Source: CAYRJD01 sp965212125
Lineage (GTDB): Bacteria; Actinomycetota; Acidimicrobiia; Acidimicrobiales; Poriferisodalaceae
Length of the DNA: 64,000 nucleotides
Direction: 5' to 3'
Assembly (NCBI GenBank): GCA_965212125.1
Contig: OZ243045.1
Span: forward strand, 1,240,001 to 1,304,000
The notes under the pieces were generated by a model that saw only the letters and a list, made by a program, of their open reading frames with translations, was not told the DNA's origin and did no database searches. Positions 1 through 8,899 of this stretch are shown here, piece by piece (within the stretch, counting starts at the first letter, position 1; each line of letters begins with the position of its first letter). Both the position numbers and the translations under genes were made by a program.

Positions 1-477
1 GCGGTTGTGTGCGTAGACGTGGGAAACAACACCTACTCCTTCGGTCGCTATTTTGAAAGCACCGGCCAGGACGTGCTGATGTCGGGCTATCTGGGCTCTA
101 TCGGCTTTGGCTTTTCGGCCGCCATGGGTGCTTGGGCTGCCGCGCCCGATCGTCAGATTGTGTCGGTCAGCGGCGATGGCGGGTTTGGTCAGTACCTGGC
201 CGAAATCACCACCGCTGTGAAATATGAGATGAACATCACGCACATCTTGCTGAACAACTCATCGCTTGGGAAGATCTCCAAGGAGCAGCGGGCGGCCGGG
301 CATGAGGTGTGGCAGACCAGCCTTCACAACCCGAACTTTGCCGACTACGCCAAGCTGTGCGGAGCGTTTGGCGTGCAGGTAACAGATCCGGGCGATCTTG
401 ACGACGCCATCAGCCAAGCGATGAAACATAAAGGTGTGGCGCTGGTTGAGATCATCCAAGACCCCGAGTTGCTTTAG
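1..477 (+). CDS. ThDP-dependent enzyme, C-terminal part (acetolactate synthase / pyruvate oxidase-like)
   Basis: The frame is open from base 1, so the gene begins outside the window and only its last ~158 codons are seen. The fragment is the pyrophosphate-binding domain of the acetolactate synthase/pyruvate oxidase/benzoylformate decarboxylase family: a GDGGFGQ motif followed about 25 residues later by LLNNSSLG, the two ends of the ThDP/Mg-binding motif (GDG...NN). Upstream, GYLGSIGFGFSAAMGAW is the usual helix before that motif. The substrate cannot be decided from the C-terminus. The stop codon lies inside a perfect 21-bp tandem duplication (468-509). It converges with the racemase gene on the other strand. 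Confidence 0.85.
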   Translation, partial: AVVCVDVGNNTYSFGRYFESTGQDVLMSGYLGSIGFGFSAAMGAWAAAPDRQIVSVSGDGGFGQYLAEITTAVKYEMNITHILLNNSSLGKISKEQRAAGHEVWQTSLHNPNFADYAKLCGAFGVQVTDPGDLDDAISQAMKHKGVALVEIIQDPELL

Positions 478-509
478 CCGCTGGCTGGGTTGCTTTAGCC
501 GCTGGCTGG
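468..509 (+). repeat. 21-bp tandem duplication spanning a stop codon
   Basis: Positions 468-488 and 489-509 are identical 21-bp units (core ttgctttagccgctggctgg). The TAG stop of the ThDP enzyme (475-477) lies in the first copy, so the last two codons plus stop are repeated downstream. The same arrangement recurs at other gene ends in this window. Confidence 0.9.
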
Positions 510-531
510 CGCCCTAGCGGCACCCTCGCCG

Positions 532-1671
532 CTAGCTAATAGCGCCGACGTCGCGCAGCTTTTTGATGTCGTCGTCGGCGAATCCCCAATCGGTCAGGGT
601 CTCATCGGTGTGCTCGCCGGGTGCGGGCGGTGGGCGATGAACCTGACCGGGCGTGCGGCTAAAGCGCGGTGCGGGTGCGGGCTGGGTAACGCCTTCCACC
701 TCAATGAACGTGCCGCGCTCAACGTTGTGCGGATGCGCCGGAGCCTCATCCATATCTAGCACCGGGGCATAGCAAACATCTGTGCCCAGCAAAATCTCGT
801 CCCATTCGTCGCGCGTCTTGGTGGCGATGACCTCAGCCAGCTGCTGCTTTTTCTGCGCCCAGGTTGAGCGATCATTGCGATCAACGGTGGTTCCGCCCGT
901 GAAGCCGGTCAGTTCCAGCAGCTCGTCGTGAAACTTGCCTTCAATGGAGCCGATCGACACGAACTTGTTGTCGGCTGTTTCAAACACGCCGTAGTAATAC
1001 GCGCCGCCGTCTAAGAAGTTGCTCTCACGCTCTTTGGCCCAGTTGCCCGCGTGGTGCATGCCGTAGATGCTTGACATCAGCGAGGAGGCTCCGTCGGTCA
1101 TCGCCGTATCCACCACCTGACCTTGCCCGGACGACTTCGCCTCTAGCAATGCCGCGCACACGCCGAACGCCATATACAGCGCGCCTCCGCCGAAGTCGCC
1201 GACCAGATTGAGCGGCGGGGTGGGCATGTCGGCGGGGCCGATGGAATGCAGCGCACCGGTGAGGGCGATGTAGTTGATGTCGTGGCCGGCGGCGTGAGCC
1301 AGCGGGCCCGTTTGACCCCAGCCGGTCATTCGCCCGTAAACCAGCTTGGGGTTGCGGGCGTGGCACTCTTCGGGGCCAAGCCCCAAACGCTCGGTGACGC
1401 CCGGGCGGAAGCCTTCAATTAGCGCGTCGGCCTGCTCGGCCAGCTTCAGCACCAGCTCAACGCCTTCGGGAGTTTTTAGGTCAACCGCGATTGAGCGGCG
1501 CCCACGATTGAGCACGTTGAACTTACGGCCGCTGTCTATGCCTAGGTCTTCCTGGGCTGTTCGATCGACGCGCACCACGTCGGCGCCTAGGTCGGCTAGC
1601 AACATGGCGCAGAACGGCCCCGGCCCTATGCCTGCTAGCTCGATGACTTTGATTCCGTCTAATGGTCCCAC
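532..1671 (-). CDS. Alpha-methylacyl-CoA racemase (CaiB/BaiF CoA-transferase family III)
   Basis: Predicted to epimerise 2-methylacyl-CoA esters in branched-chain or sterol side-chain breakdown. The protein opens with GPLDGIKVIELAGIGPGPF and LADLGADVVRVDR, typical of the family. The racemase hallmarks are present: GHDINYIALTGAL (His and Asp near residues 130-131), GDFGGGALY (Asp near 159) and GSIEGKFH near 240, matching the His/Asp/Glu acid-base pairs known from mycobacterial MCR. I start at GTG 1671 because GGGGGAG sits 5-6 nt upstream and the homology starts right there; an ATG at 1803 would give 44 extra non-conserved residues and overlap ychF. It is divergent from ychF. 379 aa, normal length. 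Confidence 0.88.
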   Translation of the reverse strand: MGPLDGIKVIELAGIGPGPFCAMLLADLGADVVRVDRTAQEDLGIDSGRKFNVLNRGRRSIAVDLKTPEGVELVLKLAEQADALIEGFRPGVTERLGLGPEECHARNPKLVYGRMTGWGQTGPLAHAAGHDINYIALTGALHSIGPADMPTPPLNLVGDFGGGALYMAFGVCAALLEAKSSGQGQVVDTAMTDGASSLMSSIYGMHHAGNWAKERESNFLDGGAYYYGVFETADNKFVSIGSIEGKFHDELLELTGFTGGTTVDRNDRSTWAQKKQQLAEVIATKTRDEWDEILLGTDVCYAPVLDMDEAPAHPHNVERGTFIEVEGVTQPAPAPRFSRTPGQVHRPPPAPGEHTDETLTDWGFADDDIKKLRDVGAIS

Positions 1672-1747
1672 TGCGGCTCCCCCGGTTGGATTTGTTTGAG
1701 GTTGGATTTTCCTAAGTCTGGCACCCACGTAGCTAGCCTCGCTAGAA

Positions 1748-2899
1748 ATGGAGCGGTTTGGATTTGTCGGCTTGCCTAACGCAGGCAAATCTTCGTTGTT
1801 CAACGCTTTGGCTGGCGGCGGCGCCCTGGCTGCGCCTTACGCATTCGCAACGACCGACCCCAACGTGGGTGCCGCCAAGGTGCCCGACCCGCGACTAGAT
1901 GCGCTTGCGAAGATGAGCGACAGCGCCCGCGTGGTTCATGCCACGACTGAGTTCGTTGATATCGGCGGCTTGGTGGAAGGCGCCAGTCAGGGTGAAGGTC
2001 TTGGTAACAAGTTTCTGGGTGGGATTCGTGAGGTTGACGCGGTGGTTTTTGTGTTGCGGGCATTTGCCGACGACAACGTGCCTGGCCACATTGATCCGCT
2101 TGAAAACCTGCGCGTGGTGGAGTTGGAGCTTGCCTTGGCCGACCTCGAAACGGTTGAAAGCCGCATAGAGCAGCGCCGCAAGGCCGCCAGATTGCAAACC
2201 AAAGATCTGGCTTTAGCCGCTGAGCTGGACGCCTTGGAACAGGCGCTGGAGTATTTGTCGGCTGGCGTGCCGCTGTATCGGGCCTGGCAGCACGGACCGA
2301 ACGCAGGCGAAAAAGACACTGCCCGCAGCGAGGCGTTGAAGGAACATTTTTTGCTGACCGATAAGCCCGTTATGGCTGTGCTGAACATCGGCGAAGATCA
2401 GCTAACGGACGCCGACAAGCTGGCTGCGGAGGTCGGTGCGGCTTTCGAGCAAGGCAACGCTGCCGCTGGCGACGCCACTGGCGATGCCGCTAGCGACATT
2501 GCGGTGCTGCCGTTGTGCGTTCAGCTTGAAGCCGAAGCCGCGCAGCTTGACGTGGCGGAGCGCTCGGAGATGCAAGAAGGATTGGGTCTAGGCGAGGGTG
2601 CCTTGGCGCGCTTTGTAAGCACCGCCTACGGCTTGCTTGGGTTGCGCACGTTTTTGACGACCGGCGAAAAAGAGTCACGGGCGTGGACCTTCACGCAGGG
2701 CTGGCGCGCGCCACGTTGCGCCGGACGCATTCACACCGATTTTGAGCGGGGCTTCATTCGGGCGGAGGTAATCAACTGGCAGATCCTGCTGGAGTTGGGA
2801 TCTTGGTCGCAGGCTCGCAGTGCTGGTCAGTTGCGGGTGGAAGGCAAGGACTACGTAATGGTTGATGGCGACGTGGTGGAATTTCGTTTCAACGTTTAG
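1748..2899 (+). CDS. ychF: YchF, Obg-family ATPase
   Basis: Universal ribosome-associated P-loop ATPase of the OBG family. G1 is GLPNAGKSS (residues 8-16), switch II region DIGGLVEGASQGEGLGNKFL, then a helical domain and a C-terminal TGS-like domain with TFLTTGEKESRAWT and IHTDFERGFIRAEV, all typical of YchF. The G4 position reads AVLNIGED instead of NKxD, as expected for a family that prefers ATP. 383 aa against about 363 usual; the excess is an Ala/Gly/Asp-rich stretch near residues 235-255 (GNAAAGDATGDAASD), a low-complexity insert of the kind common here. ATG 1748 begins directly with conserved sequence. Confidence 0.95.
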   Translation: MERFGFVGLPNAGKSSLFNALAGGGALAAPYAFATTDPNVGAAKVPDPRLDALAKMSDSARVVHATTEFVDIGGLVEGASQGEGLGNKFLGGIREVDAVVFVLRAFADDNVPGHIDPLENLRVVELELALADLETVESRIEQRRKAARLQTKDLALAAELDALEQALEYLSAGVPLYRAWQHGPNAGEKDTARSEALKEHFLLTDKPVMAVLNIGEDQLTDADKLAAEVGAAFEQGNAAAGDATGDAASDIAVLPLCVQLEAEAAQLDVAERSEMQEGLGLGEGALARFVSTAYGLLGLRTFLTTGEKESRAWTFTQGWRAPRCAGRIHTDFERGFIRAEVINWQILLELGSWSQARSAGQLRVEGKDYVMVDGDVVEFRFNV

Positions 2900-2952
2900 C
2901 TCGTAGCTCGGCACGGTTTAGCCCGGCGCGGCTTAGTCCGGCTTGCCGACCC

Positions 2953-2990
2953 CGGCTCGCTGATTCTGGCTCGCTGATCCTGGCTTGCCG
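2953..2990 (+). repeat. Degenerate ~14-bp tandem repeat downstream of ychF
   Basis: After the ychF stop there are about 2.7 copies of a 14-bp unit (ggctcgctgattct, ggctcgctgatcct, ggcttgccgat). Related short motifs with TTAG/CTTAG precede it from 2899. No gene is visible in 2900-3025. Confidence 0.6.
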
Positions 2991-3025
2991 ATGGAGCGCC
3001 GCAAGCCGATAAAGTCGGACGCTGT

Positions 3026-3112
3026 ATGTCTAAGCGCCGCAAGAAGATGAAGCTGCGAGCACGTCGCAACAAGGCCAACCACGGCAAGCGACCCAACTGC
3101 GGGCGCGGCTAG
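3026..3112 (+). CDS. Ribosomal protein bL37 (28 aa)
   Basis: A 28-codon ORF, very basic, starting MSKRRKKMKLRARRNK and ending with ANHGKRPNCGRG. The ANHGKRPN tail is what I recall of the actinobacterial large-subunit protein bL37, a 24-residue protein seen in mycobacterial ribosome structures near domain III of 23S rRNA. It is easily missed by gene callers because of size. ATG 3026 has only a weak upstream ribosome-binding site. It lies alone between ychF and the convergent SGNH gene. The C-terminal CGRG is slightly longer than the mycobacterial version. Identification is from the motif, not a search. Confidence 0.82.
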   Translation: MSKRRKKMKLRARRNKANHGKRPNCGRG

Positions 3113-3133
3113 CTAGCTCTTACCCGCCGGTTC

Positions 3134-4237
3134 CTATTCAGCTTCGCTGGCCTCGCTGATCTCGCTGGCCTGACGGCGAATAATCTCTTCAACGATCGGT
3201 ACCGACACCAGCTCCCCGCCGTAGTGCGTGTAGTGCACTCCGTCTCCAGTGCGAACGTTGCGGTTGCCATGCTCCTCGCCGGCCAAGCGGCGGACGTAAA
3301 CGCCGTCGGGCGTCAAGATGGATGCCGCATCTACATACAGCGCGCCGGGGCTTAGCGTGGCTTCTGCTGCGTTAGAAAACAGAGGGTTGACCAGGTCAGG
3401 CAGTACGTGCAGCCAAGGGGGGCGCATGTGTGGCAGCCCCATGTACACCACCAGTCGGCCTGGCCTGGCGGCCGCGTTTAGCAATGCCGAGACGCTGGCG
3501 TTGTAAAGCTCCACCCAGGTCGGGTCGCCCACTTCGGCATCAATGTTTAGGAATCTCTGCTTGTCGTTTGCGCCCATTGACAGCACGATCACGTCATAGC
3601 CCGCCTCGGCGACGACATTGTTCATATGGGTAGGCCAGTCAAAAAACCAGCCCGCCACGTTGCCGGTGGATTTGCGAATATCCGAAACGACTTCGTAGTT
3701 TGGATTGCCGCCCAGCAAAGACGTCAGGCCATAAGACGCCCCGCCCGCCATGGAGTCGCCGCCAACCCAGATTCGCAGCGGGTTGTCGGGCGTGGGAGTG
3801 CGTAGAAGTGAGCGGCCGTCGGATCGTGCGTAGCGGTAATAGATGGCGTCGGTGCCAAGCTGTGATTCGTTGACCGGGTCGGGCCAGATCAGCACCGGAT
3901 CGCCGATTTTGGGTGGGTCGGTTGGTGGTTCTTCGGTTTGATCGGTTTCGGTAGATTCGTCGGCGGGGCCGTCGCCTTCCTCATCGGTCGCGTCTGTCTC
4001 GTCCCCGCTTATCTCGTCTTCGCTTGTCTCGTCTTCGCCAGCGGGCGGCTCCTGGTCATCGGGCGGCTCAACCGATTCAGGAGGCGCGTCGGTTTCAGCG
4101 GCGGGCGGCTCCTGCGCACGCGCCGCAGCCGGCAACAACGCAAGCACTAGCAGGGTGGCTACTAGTGCGGTTGCTAGGCCGTGGAGTTTTTTGCTAGCTC
4201 GCAGGGCGTCCGGTTTGCAAATCAACATGTTCACCAA
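3134..4237 (-). CDS. Secreted SGNH/GDSL-like hydrolase (DUF459-like)
   Basis: Probable secreted esterase or acetyltransferase partner of the MBOAT protein encoded two genes upstream. A signal peptide (basic RASKK, then hydrophobic 19-37, AARA cleavage near 41) is followed by an acidic Pro/Glu/Asp/Thr-rich linker (residues 43-112). The SGNH domain shows block I GGDSMAGG (nucleophile Ser ~162), block III SMGANDK, and block V GDGVHYTHYGG (Asp/His). Its start overlaps the end of the preceding SGNH gene by 44 nt, or 35 nt if ATG 4228 is used, suggesting coupling. Substrate is unknown; polysaccharide O-acetylation is inferred from context. Confidence 0.82.
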   Translation of the reverse strand: MVNMLICKPDALRASKKLHGLATALVATLLVLALLPAAARAQEPPAAETDAPPESVEPPDDQEPPAGEDETSEDEISGDETDATDEEGDGPADESTETDQTEEPPTDPPKIGDPVLIWPDPVNESQLGTDAIYYRYARSDGRSLLRTPTPDNPLRIWVGGDSMAGGASYGLTSLLGGNPNYEVVSDIRKSTGNVAGWFFDWPTHMNNVVAEAGYDVIVLSMGANDKQRFLNIDAEVGDPTWVELYNASVSALLNAAARPGRLVVYMGLPHMRPPWLHVLPDLVNPLFSNAAEATLSPGALYVDAASILTPDGVYVRRLAGEEHGNRNVRTGDGVHYTHYGGELVSVPIVEEIIRRQASEISEASEAE

Positions 4238-5396
4238 CCGCCCCCAATAACAACTCCGACATCAGAACTCCGCCGGCGGTACTGAAGTGGATTCCATCGT
4301 TAAGTCTGGCATCAACCAACTGGCCATTTTCGTCGGTCAGAAAGCGGCTGTATTGACCGTTAGCGTCTGAAAACAGCTCGCGGCTAGGCACGAATGCTAC
4401 CCGGTCTCGCTTGGCAGCCTCGGCTTGGTAGATGGCGTTTAGCTGCTGCATCTTCGCATCAAACGACGTGTCTCGCATTATGGGAATGCCGCCCCAGATT
4501 AAAACTCTGCCCGGATCGGTGGTAACCAAATCCATTACATGCCCTACTCGGGTGGAATATTCCGCCTGCCAATCCTGCGACAACGTGGCTAAGACTCTGC
4601 TGCCAACCGCGAGGCCTTGGGCATCGTTGCCGCCCAGCGTTATCACCACCACGTCGGGGCTTTCCTCTATCAAAATCTCGGTGAGGCGGCCGGGCCAGTC
4701 GAAGTAGTCGGGGCGGCTCAAGCCGCTTGAAATCTGGCTTTCGGTTTCGGCGGTGATGATGCCCGTGTCAATCGCTAGCTGCACCATTTCATCGCCAAAA
4801 AAATGCGTCAGAGAATCGCCGATAACCCACATGTTGAGCGGATTGGTGGGCGTGGGCACGGGGATCTGCGAGGTGGCGCTGGTGGGGTCGGTGTTGTTGT
4901 TGGGATCGGTGGTGCTGCCGGTGTCGCCGGTGCTTGCGTCATCGGTGTTTGGGTCGGCGGTGCCGCTGCCGCCAGAAGCACTGTCGGTGTCGCCGGTGCC
5001 GCCGGTGGGATCGGTGCCATTGTCGCCTGCGGCGCCGGTGCCAGTACCTGAACCAGCGGTGCCAGTAGCAACCGTCTCCGTGTCTCCCCTATTGAGCGCT
5101 TCGTCTAGCCAGAGTCGCGGGAGGTGCAGTCCGACAAACGAAGAGACCGCTTCAACCGGTTCCCATACCGCTACCGACAGGTCACGCGCCCAACCGAAAG
5201 GCTTACTCTCTGCCTCCGCTAAAAGCACCTGAGCGTTGAGACCAATCGCCAGCAACAATCCGAAAATGCCCATCCACAGCACCTTGCCAGCGGGTATGGA
5301 TCGGTGCGGTGCGTCGTTCGCCGACGCGGGGCGCGGGGTTTGCGGCGGCGAGGCTTGCTCTTGCGGCGGCTGCTGGGTTTCGGTTTGGTCGGACAT
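4194..5396 (-). CDS. Membrane-anchored SGNH/GDSL-like hydrolase (DUF459-like)
   Basis: Pro/Gln-rich cytoplasmic N-terminus, one membrane segment (about 39-60, VLWMGIFGLLLAIGLNAQVL), then an extracytoplasmic domain. A Gly/Thr/Asp/Asn-rich linker occupies about 105-178. The SGNH blocks are clear: VIGDSLTHFF (Ser ~195), TLGGNDAQG, and NDGIHFSTAGG (Asp ~367, His ~370). The ATG lies 2 nt past the MBOAT stop, so the two are co-transcribed. MBOAT plus SGNH pairs usually carry acetyl groups across the membrane and place them on exopolysaccharide or wall polymers (AlgI/AlgJ-X, PatA/PatB logic); the polymer here is unknown. Confidence 0.85.
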   Translation of the reverse strand: MSDQTETQQPPQEQASPPQTPRPASANDAPHRSIPAGKVLWMGIFGLLLAIGLNAQVLLAEAESKPFGWARDLSVAVWEPVEAVSSFVGLHLPRLWLDEALNRGDTETVATGTAGSGTGTGAAGDNGTDPTGGTGDTDSASGGSGTADPNTDDASTGDTGSTTDPNNNTDPTSATSQIPVPTPTNPLNMWVIGDSLTHFFGDEMVQLAIDTGIITAETESQISSGLSRPDYFDWPGRLTEILIEESPDVVVITLGGNDAQGLAVGSRVLATLSQDWQAEYSTRVGHVMDLVTTDPGRVLIWGGIPIMRDTSFDAKMQQLNAIYQAEAAKRDRVAFVPSRELFSDANGQYSRFLTDENGQLVDARLNDGIHFSTAGGVLMSELLLGAVGEHVDLQTGRPAS

Positions 5397-5398
5397 GG

Positions 5399-6859
5399 CT
5401 AGAACTGGAAGTAGATAAACGGGGCGACACCGTCGGGACCAAAGGCATCTATTGCCACCAGCGACACAGCCAGCAAAATGCCCTGCACCAGCAGCTTGCG
5501 GCTAGCCAGGTTTTCGTCAAACTGCGCTCGCCAAGATTCCGGCACGAACTGCAGCGCCACCGACAGCACCACGACCAACGCCACCAGTGGAGTCAGCACG
5601 CCAGCGCCGTCGGCAAAGTCCAGCGAAGCGATGCGCCCCAAAATGTCAAAGGCCTTCCCCAGGCTTTCGGCTCGGAAGAACACCCACGCAAGGCACACGA
5701 CGTGGAAGGTGAGGAACCACTGCCACATCGGCGTTAGCCAGCGCCGCGCACTGGTTTGCCTGATCCGCTCATCGATGGTGGTGTGACGGCTGGCTAGGCC
5801 CTCTCCCACAAATCGTTCGATCGACAGCACCACGCCGTGAATGCCGCCCCAGATGACAAACGTCCAGGTGCTGCCGTGCCACAGCCCACCCAGCAACATC
5901 GTCAGCATCAGGTTGCGGTACGTCAGCAGCTTTGCGCCACGGTTTCCGCCCAGCGGGATGTAGAGGTAGTCACGCAGCCAGCGCGACAGGGTCATGTGCC
6001 AGCGCCGCCAGAAATCTCTCAGCGAGAGCGCACGGTAGGGGGAATTGAAGTTTTGCGGGAAGCGGAATCCCAGCAGCAGCGCTACGCCGATGGCGATGTC
6101 GGTGTAGCCGGAGAAGTCGGCGTAGATCTGGATCGCATAGGCGTAGACGCCGAATAACACTTCCGGTGCGTTGTGTGAGGCTGGGTCGGCGAAAACGGGG
6201 TCGACTATTTCGCTGGCTAGGAAGCTGGAGATCACAACCTTTTTGAACAGCCCGCCCAGGATCAGCCGGAACGCCTCCGACGCCGGCACGTAGCGAGGGT
6301 CGGGGCGGGTCTTTAGCTGCGGTGCCATTTCCGACGCACGCACGATCGGCCCGGCTACTAGCTGCGGGAAAAACGACAGGTAGACGGCGAAATTGAGCGG
6401 CTCCATGGCGTCGACTTGGCCGCGGCCGATGTCGATTATGTAGCTCATTGCCTGGAAGGTGAAAAACGAAATGCCGACCGGCAGCGTTAGTTCTAGGACT
6501 GGCAGTGAGCCGTCAATGCCGACTCGTTCCAGCAGGTTTGAGAACTCAACGGCGAAGAAGTCGTAGTACTTGAATACTCCGAGAATCACCAGGTTGACGG
6601 TGACGCCTGTGCGCACCCACCAGCGCGCCACGGTGGTTTCGCCTGCTTCGCGCAGAGCCGCCGCTGCGTTGCCAATAATCCAGTTGACAGCGATGGTGAA
6701 AGCGAGTAGCAGCGTGAATCGCCAGCTCCAATAGCCGTAGAAGAAAAAACTGAAACCCAGCATTAGCGGCTTCCAGATTCTTGGCATCGGGCGGGTGAGC
6801 CAGTTGACCACAAAGACCACGACGAAGAAGAGCCCAAAGGCGAAGGTCGGGAACAGCAT
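5399..6859 (-). CDS. MBOAT family O-acyltransferase (AlgI-like)
   Basis: Polytopic membrane acyltransferase of the AlgI/DltB/PatA type. Seen: PVGISFFTFQAMSYIIDIGRG (~128-147), FFPQLVAGPIVR (~163-174), the RDFWRRWHMTLSRWLRDYLY block (~281-300), and GGLWHGSTWTFVIWGGIHG (~324-342) with the conserved His at about 328. The length of 486 aa is normal. First gene of a three-gene minus-strand cassette with the two SGNH proteins. It is divergent from the phosphohexomutase, whose product may feed sugar nucleotide synthesis. It starts directly with a hydrophobic segment (MLFPTFAFGLFFVV). Confidence 0.93.
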   Translation of the reverse strand: MLFPTFAFGLFFVVVFVVNWLTRPMPRIWKPLMLGFSFFFYGYWSWRFTLLLAFTIAVNWIIGNAAAALREAGETTVARWWVRTGVTVNLVILGVFKYYDFFAVEFSNLLERVGIDGSLPVLELTLPVGISFFTFQAMSYIIDIGRGQVDAMEPLNFAVYLSFFPQLVAGPIVRASEMAPQLKTRPDPRYVPASEAFRLILGGLFKKVVISSFLASEIVDPVFADPASHNAPEVLFGVYAYAIQIYADFSGYTDIAIGVALLLGFRFPQNFNSPYRALSLRDFWRRWHMTLSRWLRDYLYIPLGGNRGAKLLTYRNLMLTMLLGGLWHGSTWTFVIWGGIHGVVLSIERFVGEGLASRHTTIDERIRQTSARRWLTPMWQWFLTFHVVCLAWVFFRAESLGKAFDILGRIASLDFADGAGVLTPLVALVVVLSVALQFVPESWRAQFDENLASRKLLVQGILLAVSLVAIDAFGPDGVAPFIYFQF

Positions 6860-6927
6860 GGCTCCGTCCCAGAGTACCTGTGGGCTGTTTGCTATCTAGG
6901 CAGCCCGCGGCTGGCAACATTACGGCT

Positions 6928-8889
6928 GTGAGCGGTGCTGACTTGGATGCTGATTTGAATGACGACGGCGAGATGGCTGGCAGGACGGCGGGGCGGGTCG
7001 CGCTGGCAAAGGCATGGCTAGCTGCAACGCCGGACGAACATGAGCGCGCCGAGCTAACGCAGCGCTTGGCTGGCCGCTCAACCAGCGCAGACGAATCCTG
7101 GTTGGCCGAGCATTTCGGCACTCCGCTTACCTTTGGCACCGCCGGGTTGCGAGGTCAGATAGGCATCGGTCCGGCGCGGATGAATCGCTTGATGGTGCGT
7201 GTAACGGCGCGCGCCATTGCTCAGGTGCTGCAAGATTCAGGTCTGGACGAAGCCGGCGTGGTGGTCGGGTTTGACGCCCGGCACGGGTCGGCGGACTACG
7301 CGGCGGATTCGGCTCGCCTGCTGGTTGCCTTGGGCATCCCGACGGCGCTGATTGACGCAGTGGTGCCAACGCCGGTGTTGGCGCGCCAACTACTAGCTCG
7401 CCAGGCGGGCGCAGCAATCATGGTTACCGCCAGCCACAACCCGCGCGCGGATAACGGCTACAAGGTTTATTGGAACGACGGAACACAAATAAGGCCGCCG
7501 ATTGACGCACAGATTGAGGCAAAGATTCAGGCGCAGCTGCAGAGCGCTGACTTAGTTGTTGAGTCGGATTTGGCACCTTTGCACGAAGTGGAAATGATTG
7601 AGACTCAGGCGGCGATCGCCGACTACGTGGGAGCCGCGATTGTCCCCTTCGGCGCGGGCGCTAGCGATGGCGCGGGTAGCAGAGACGACGCGGGTAGCAA
7701 AGACGGCGCTGGCGGCACCGCCCAAGACCACATCCAAGCCGTCTACACAGCTCTGAGCGGGGTGGGCACCAAAACACTGGAGTGGGCGTTTGCGGTGGCG
7801 GGTCTGGCGCCGCCGGTGTTGGTAGAGCATCAGTGCCGGCCCGACCCTGACTTTGAGGGCTTGCCGTTTCCCAATCCCGAAGAGCCTGGCACGCTGGACG
7901 CAGCGATGGCTCTGGCTGATGAGCGTGGCATTGACCTCGTCATTGCCAACGACCCCGACGCTGATCGGTTTGCAGTAGCCGTGCGAACGGCTGACGGCGC
8001 TTGGTGCAGGCTTACCGGCGATGAGTTGGGCGTGCTTTTGTGCGACCACATGATCCGGCAAACCGACTCGGCTGGCCCGCATCAAGCCGATCCACAACAA
8101 ACCGACCCGCAAACACCGCGACTGGCAGCGTCGTCGGTGGTGTCGGGAGCAATGGTTGAAGCGCTCTGCGCAGCTGGCGGCGTGCAACATCACCGCACGC
8201 TGACCGGCTTTAAGTGGGTGATGTTGCCACGGCTAACCAACCCCGATGCCACCTGGGTGTTCGGCTATGAGGAAGCGTTGGGTTACTCCGTGAGCGACGC
8301 CGTATTAGACAAAGACGGCATCTCAGCCGCAGTTGAGTTCATGCGACTGGCGCAAAGCCTGGCTGCGCGCGGCGCCGGTCCGTTGGATCGACTTGACGAG
8401 CTAGCGCTTGAGCTCGGGGTGTTCGAAACCCGCCAGGTGAGCATTCGGGCAAGCGCCAGCGCGATAGCTGCGGTGATGTCGGGGCTGCGGTCGCAGCTGC
8501 GAACAAGCTCGCCGGTTGTGCTGGAGGGCAGCGCGGGTGCGACGCTTAGCAGCGTCACCGATTGGAAGCTGTTTGACCCGCCGCGCCAAACAGATCTGCT
8601 GGAGATGCGATTTGATGATTCGGCTGATTCGGCTGATTCGTCGGCTGGCGCTAGCACGGCTGGCACTGCCGCTGGCCCAGGCTCGCAGCCGCTGAACCGT
8701 CGCATCTGCGTCAGACCGAGCGGCACCGAACCCAAAGCCAAGATCTATCTAGAGGTCAGCGCCCCTGCTCCGACCGAAGCTGCCACGGCTGATGTCGCTG
8801 CTGGCAGCAACAAACTCGCCGAACTGCGTTCGCTTTGCAACAGCGAGCTAGACGCGATGTCCAAAACCGCTAGCTCGTGGTTTGACTAA
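6928..8889 (+). CDS. Phosphohexomutase (phosphoglucomutase/phosphomannomutase family)
   Basis: Interconverts hexose 1- and 6-phosphates. All four family motifs are present: TASHNPRADNGYK (phosphoserine ~170), metal-binding NDPDADRFA, sugar-binding GYEEALGYSV, and phosphate-binding RPSGTEPKAKIYLE. The N-terminal LTFGTAGLRG is typical of the long PGM2/ManB-like class. Three low-complexity inserts interrupt it: GAGASDGAGSRDDAG... (~235-258), a Gln/Asp/Pro repeat (~385-400), and SADSADSSAGASTAG (~565-582). Start is uncertain: GTG 6928 is chosen; ATG 6880 would leave 20 nt to the divergent MBOAT gene, and ATG 6973 is also possible. The stop is 10 nt before the next ATG. Confidence 0.9.
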   Translation: MSGADLDADLNDDGEMAGRTAGRVALAKAWLAATPDEHERAELTQRLAGRSTSADESWLAEHFGTPLTFGTAGLRGQIGIGPARMNRLMVRVTARAIAQVLQDSGLDEAGVVVGFDARHGSADYAADSARLLVALGIPTALIDAVVPTPVLARQLLARQAGAAIMVTASHNPRADNGYKVYWNDGTQIRPPIDAQIEAKIQAQLQSADLVVESDLAPLHEVEMIETQAAIADYVGAAIVPFGAGASDGAGSRDDAGSKDGAGGTAQDHIQAVYTALSGVGTKTLEWAFAVAGLAPPVLVEHQCRPDPDFEGLPFPNPEEPGTLDAAMALADERGIDLVIANDPDADRFAVAVRTADGAWCRLTGDELGVLLCDHMIRQTDSAGPHQADPQQTDPQTPRLAASSVVSGAMVEALCAAGGVQHHRTLTGFKWVMLPRLTNPDATWVFGYEEALGYSVSDAVLDKDGISAAVEFMRLAQSLAARGAGPLDRLDELALELGVFETRQVSIRASASAIAAVMSGLRSQLRTSSPVVLEGSAGATLSSVTDWKLFDPPRQTDLLEMRFDDSADSADSSAGASTAGTAAGPGSQPLNRRICVRPSGTEPKAKIYLEVSAPAPTEAATADVAAGSNKLAELRSLCNSELDAMSKTASSWFD

Positions 8890-8899
8890 GCTCAGCCCT

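Noticed and set aside
4753..5232. 159-codon plus-strand ORF
   Set aside because: Antisense to the Gly/Thr/Asp linker of the SGNH gene; low-complexity Val/Pro/Ser sequence.
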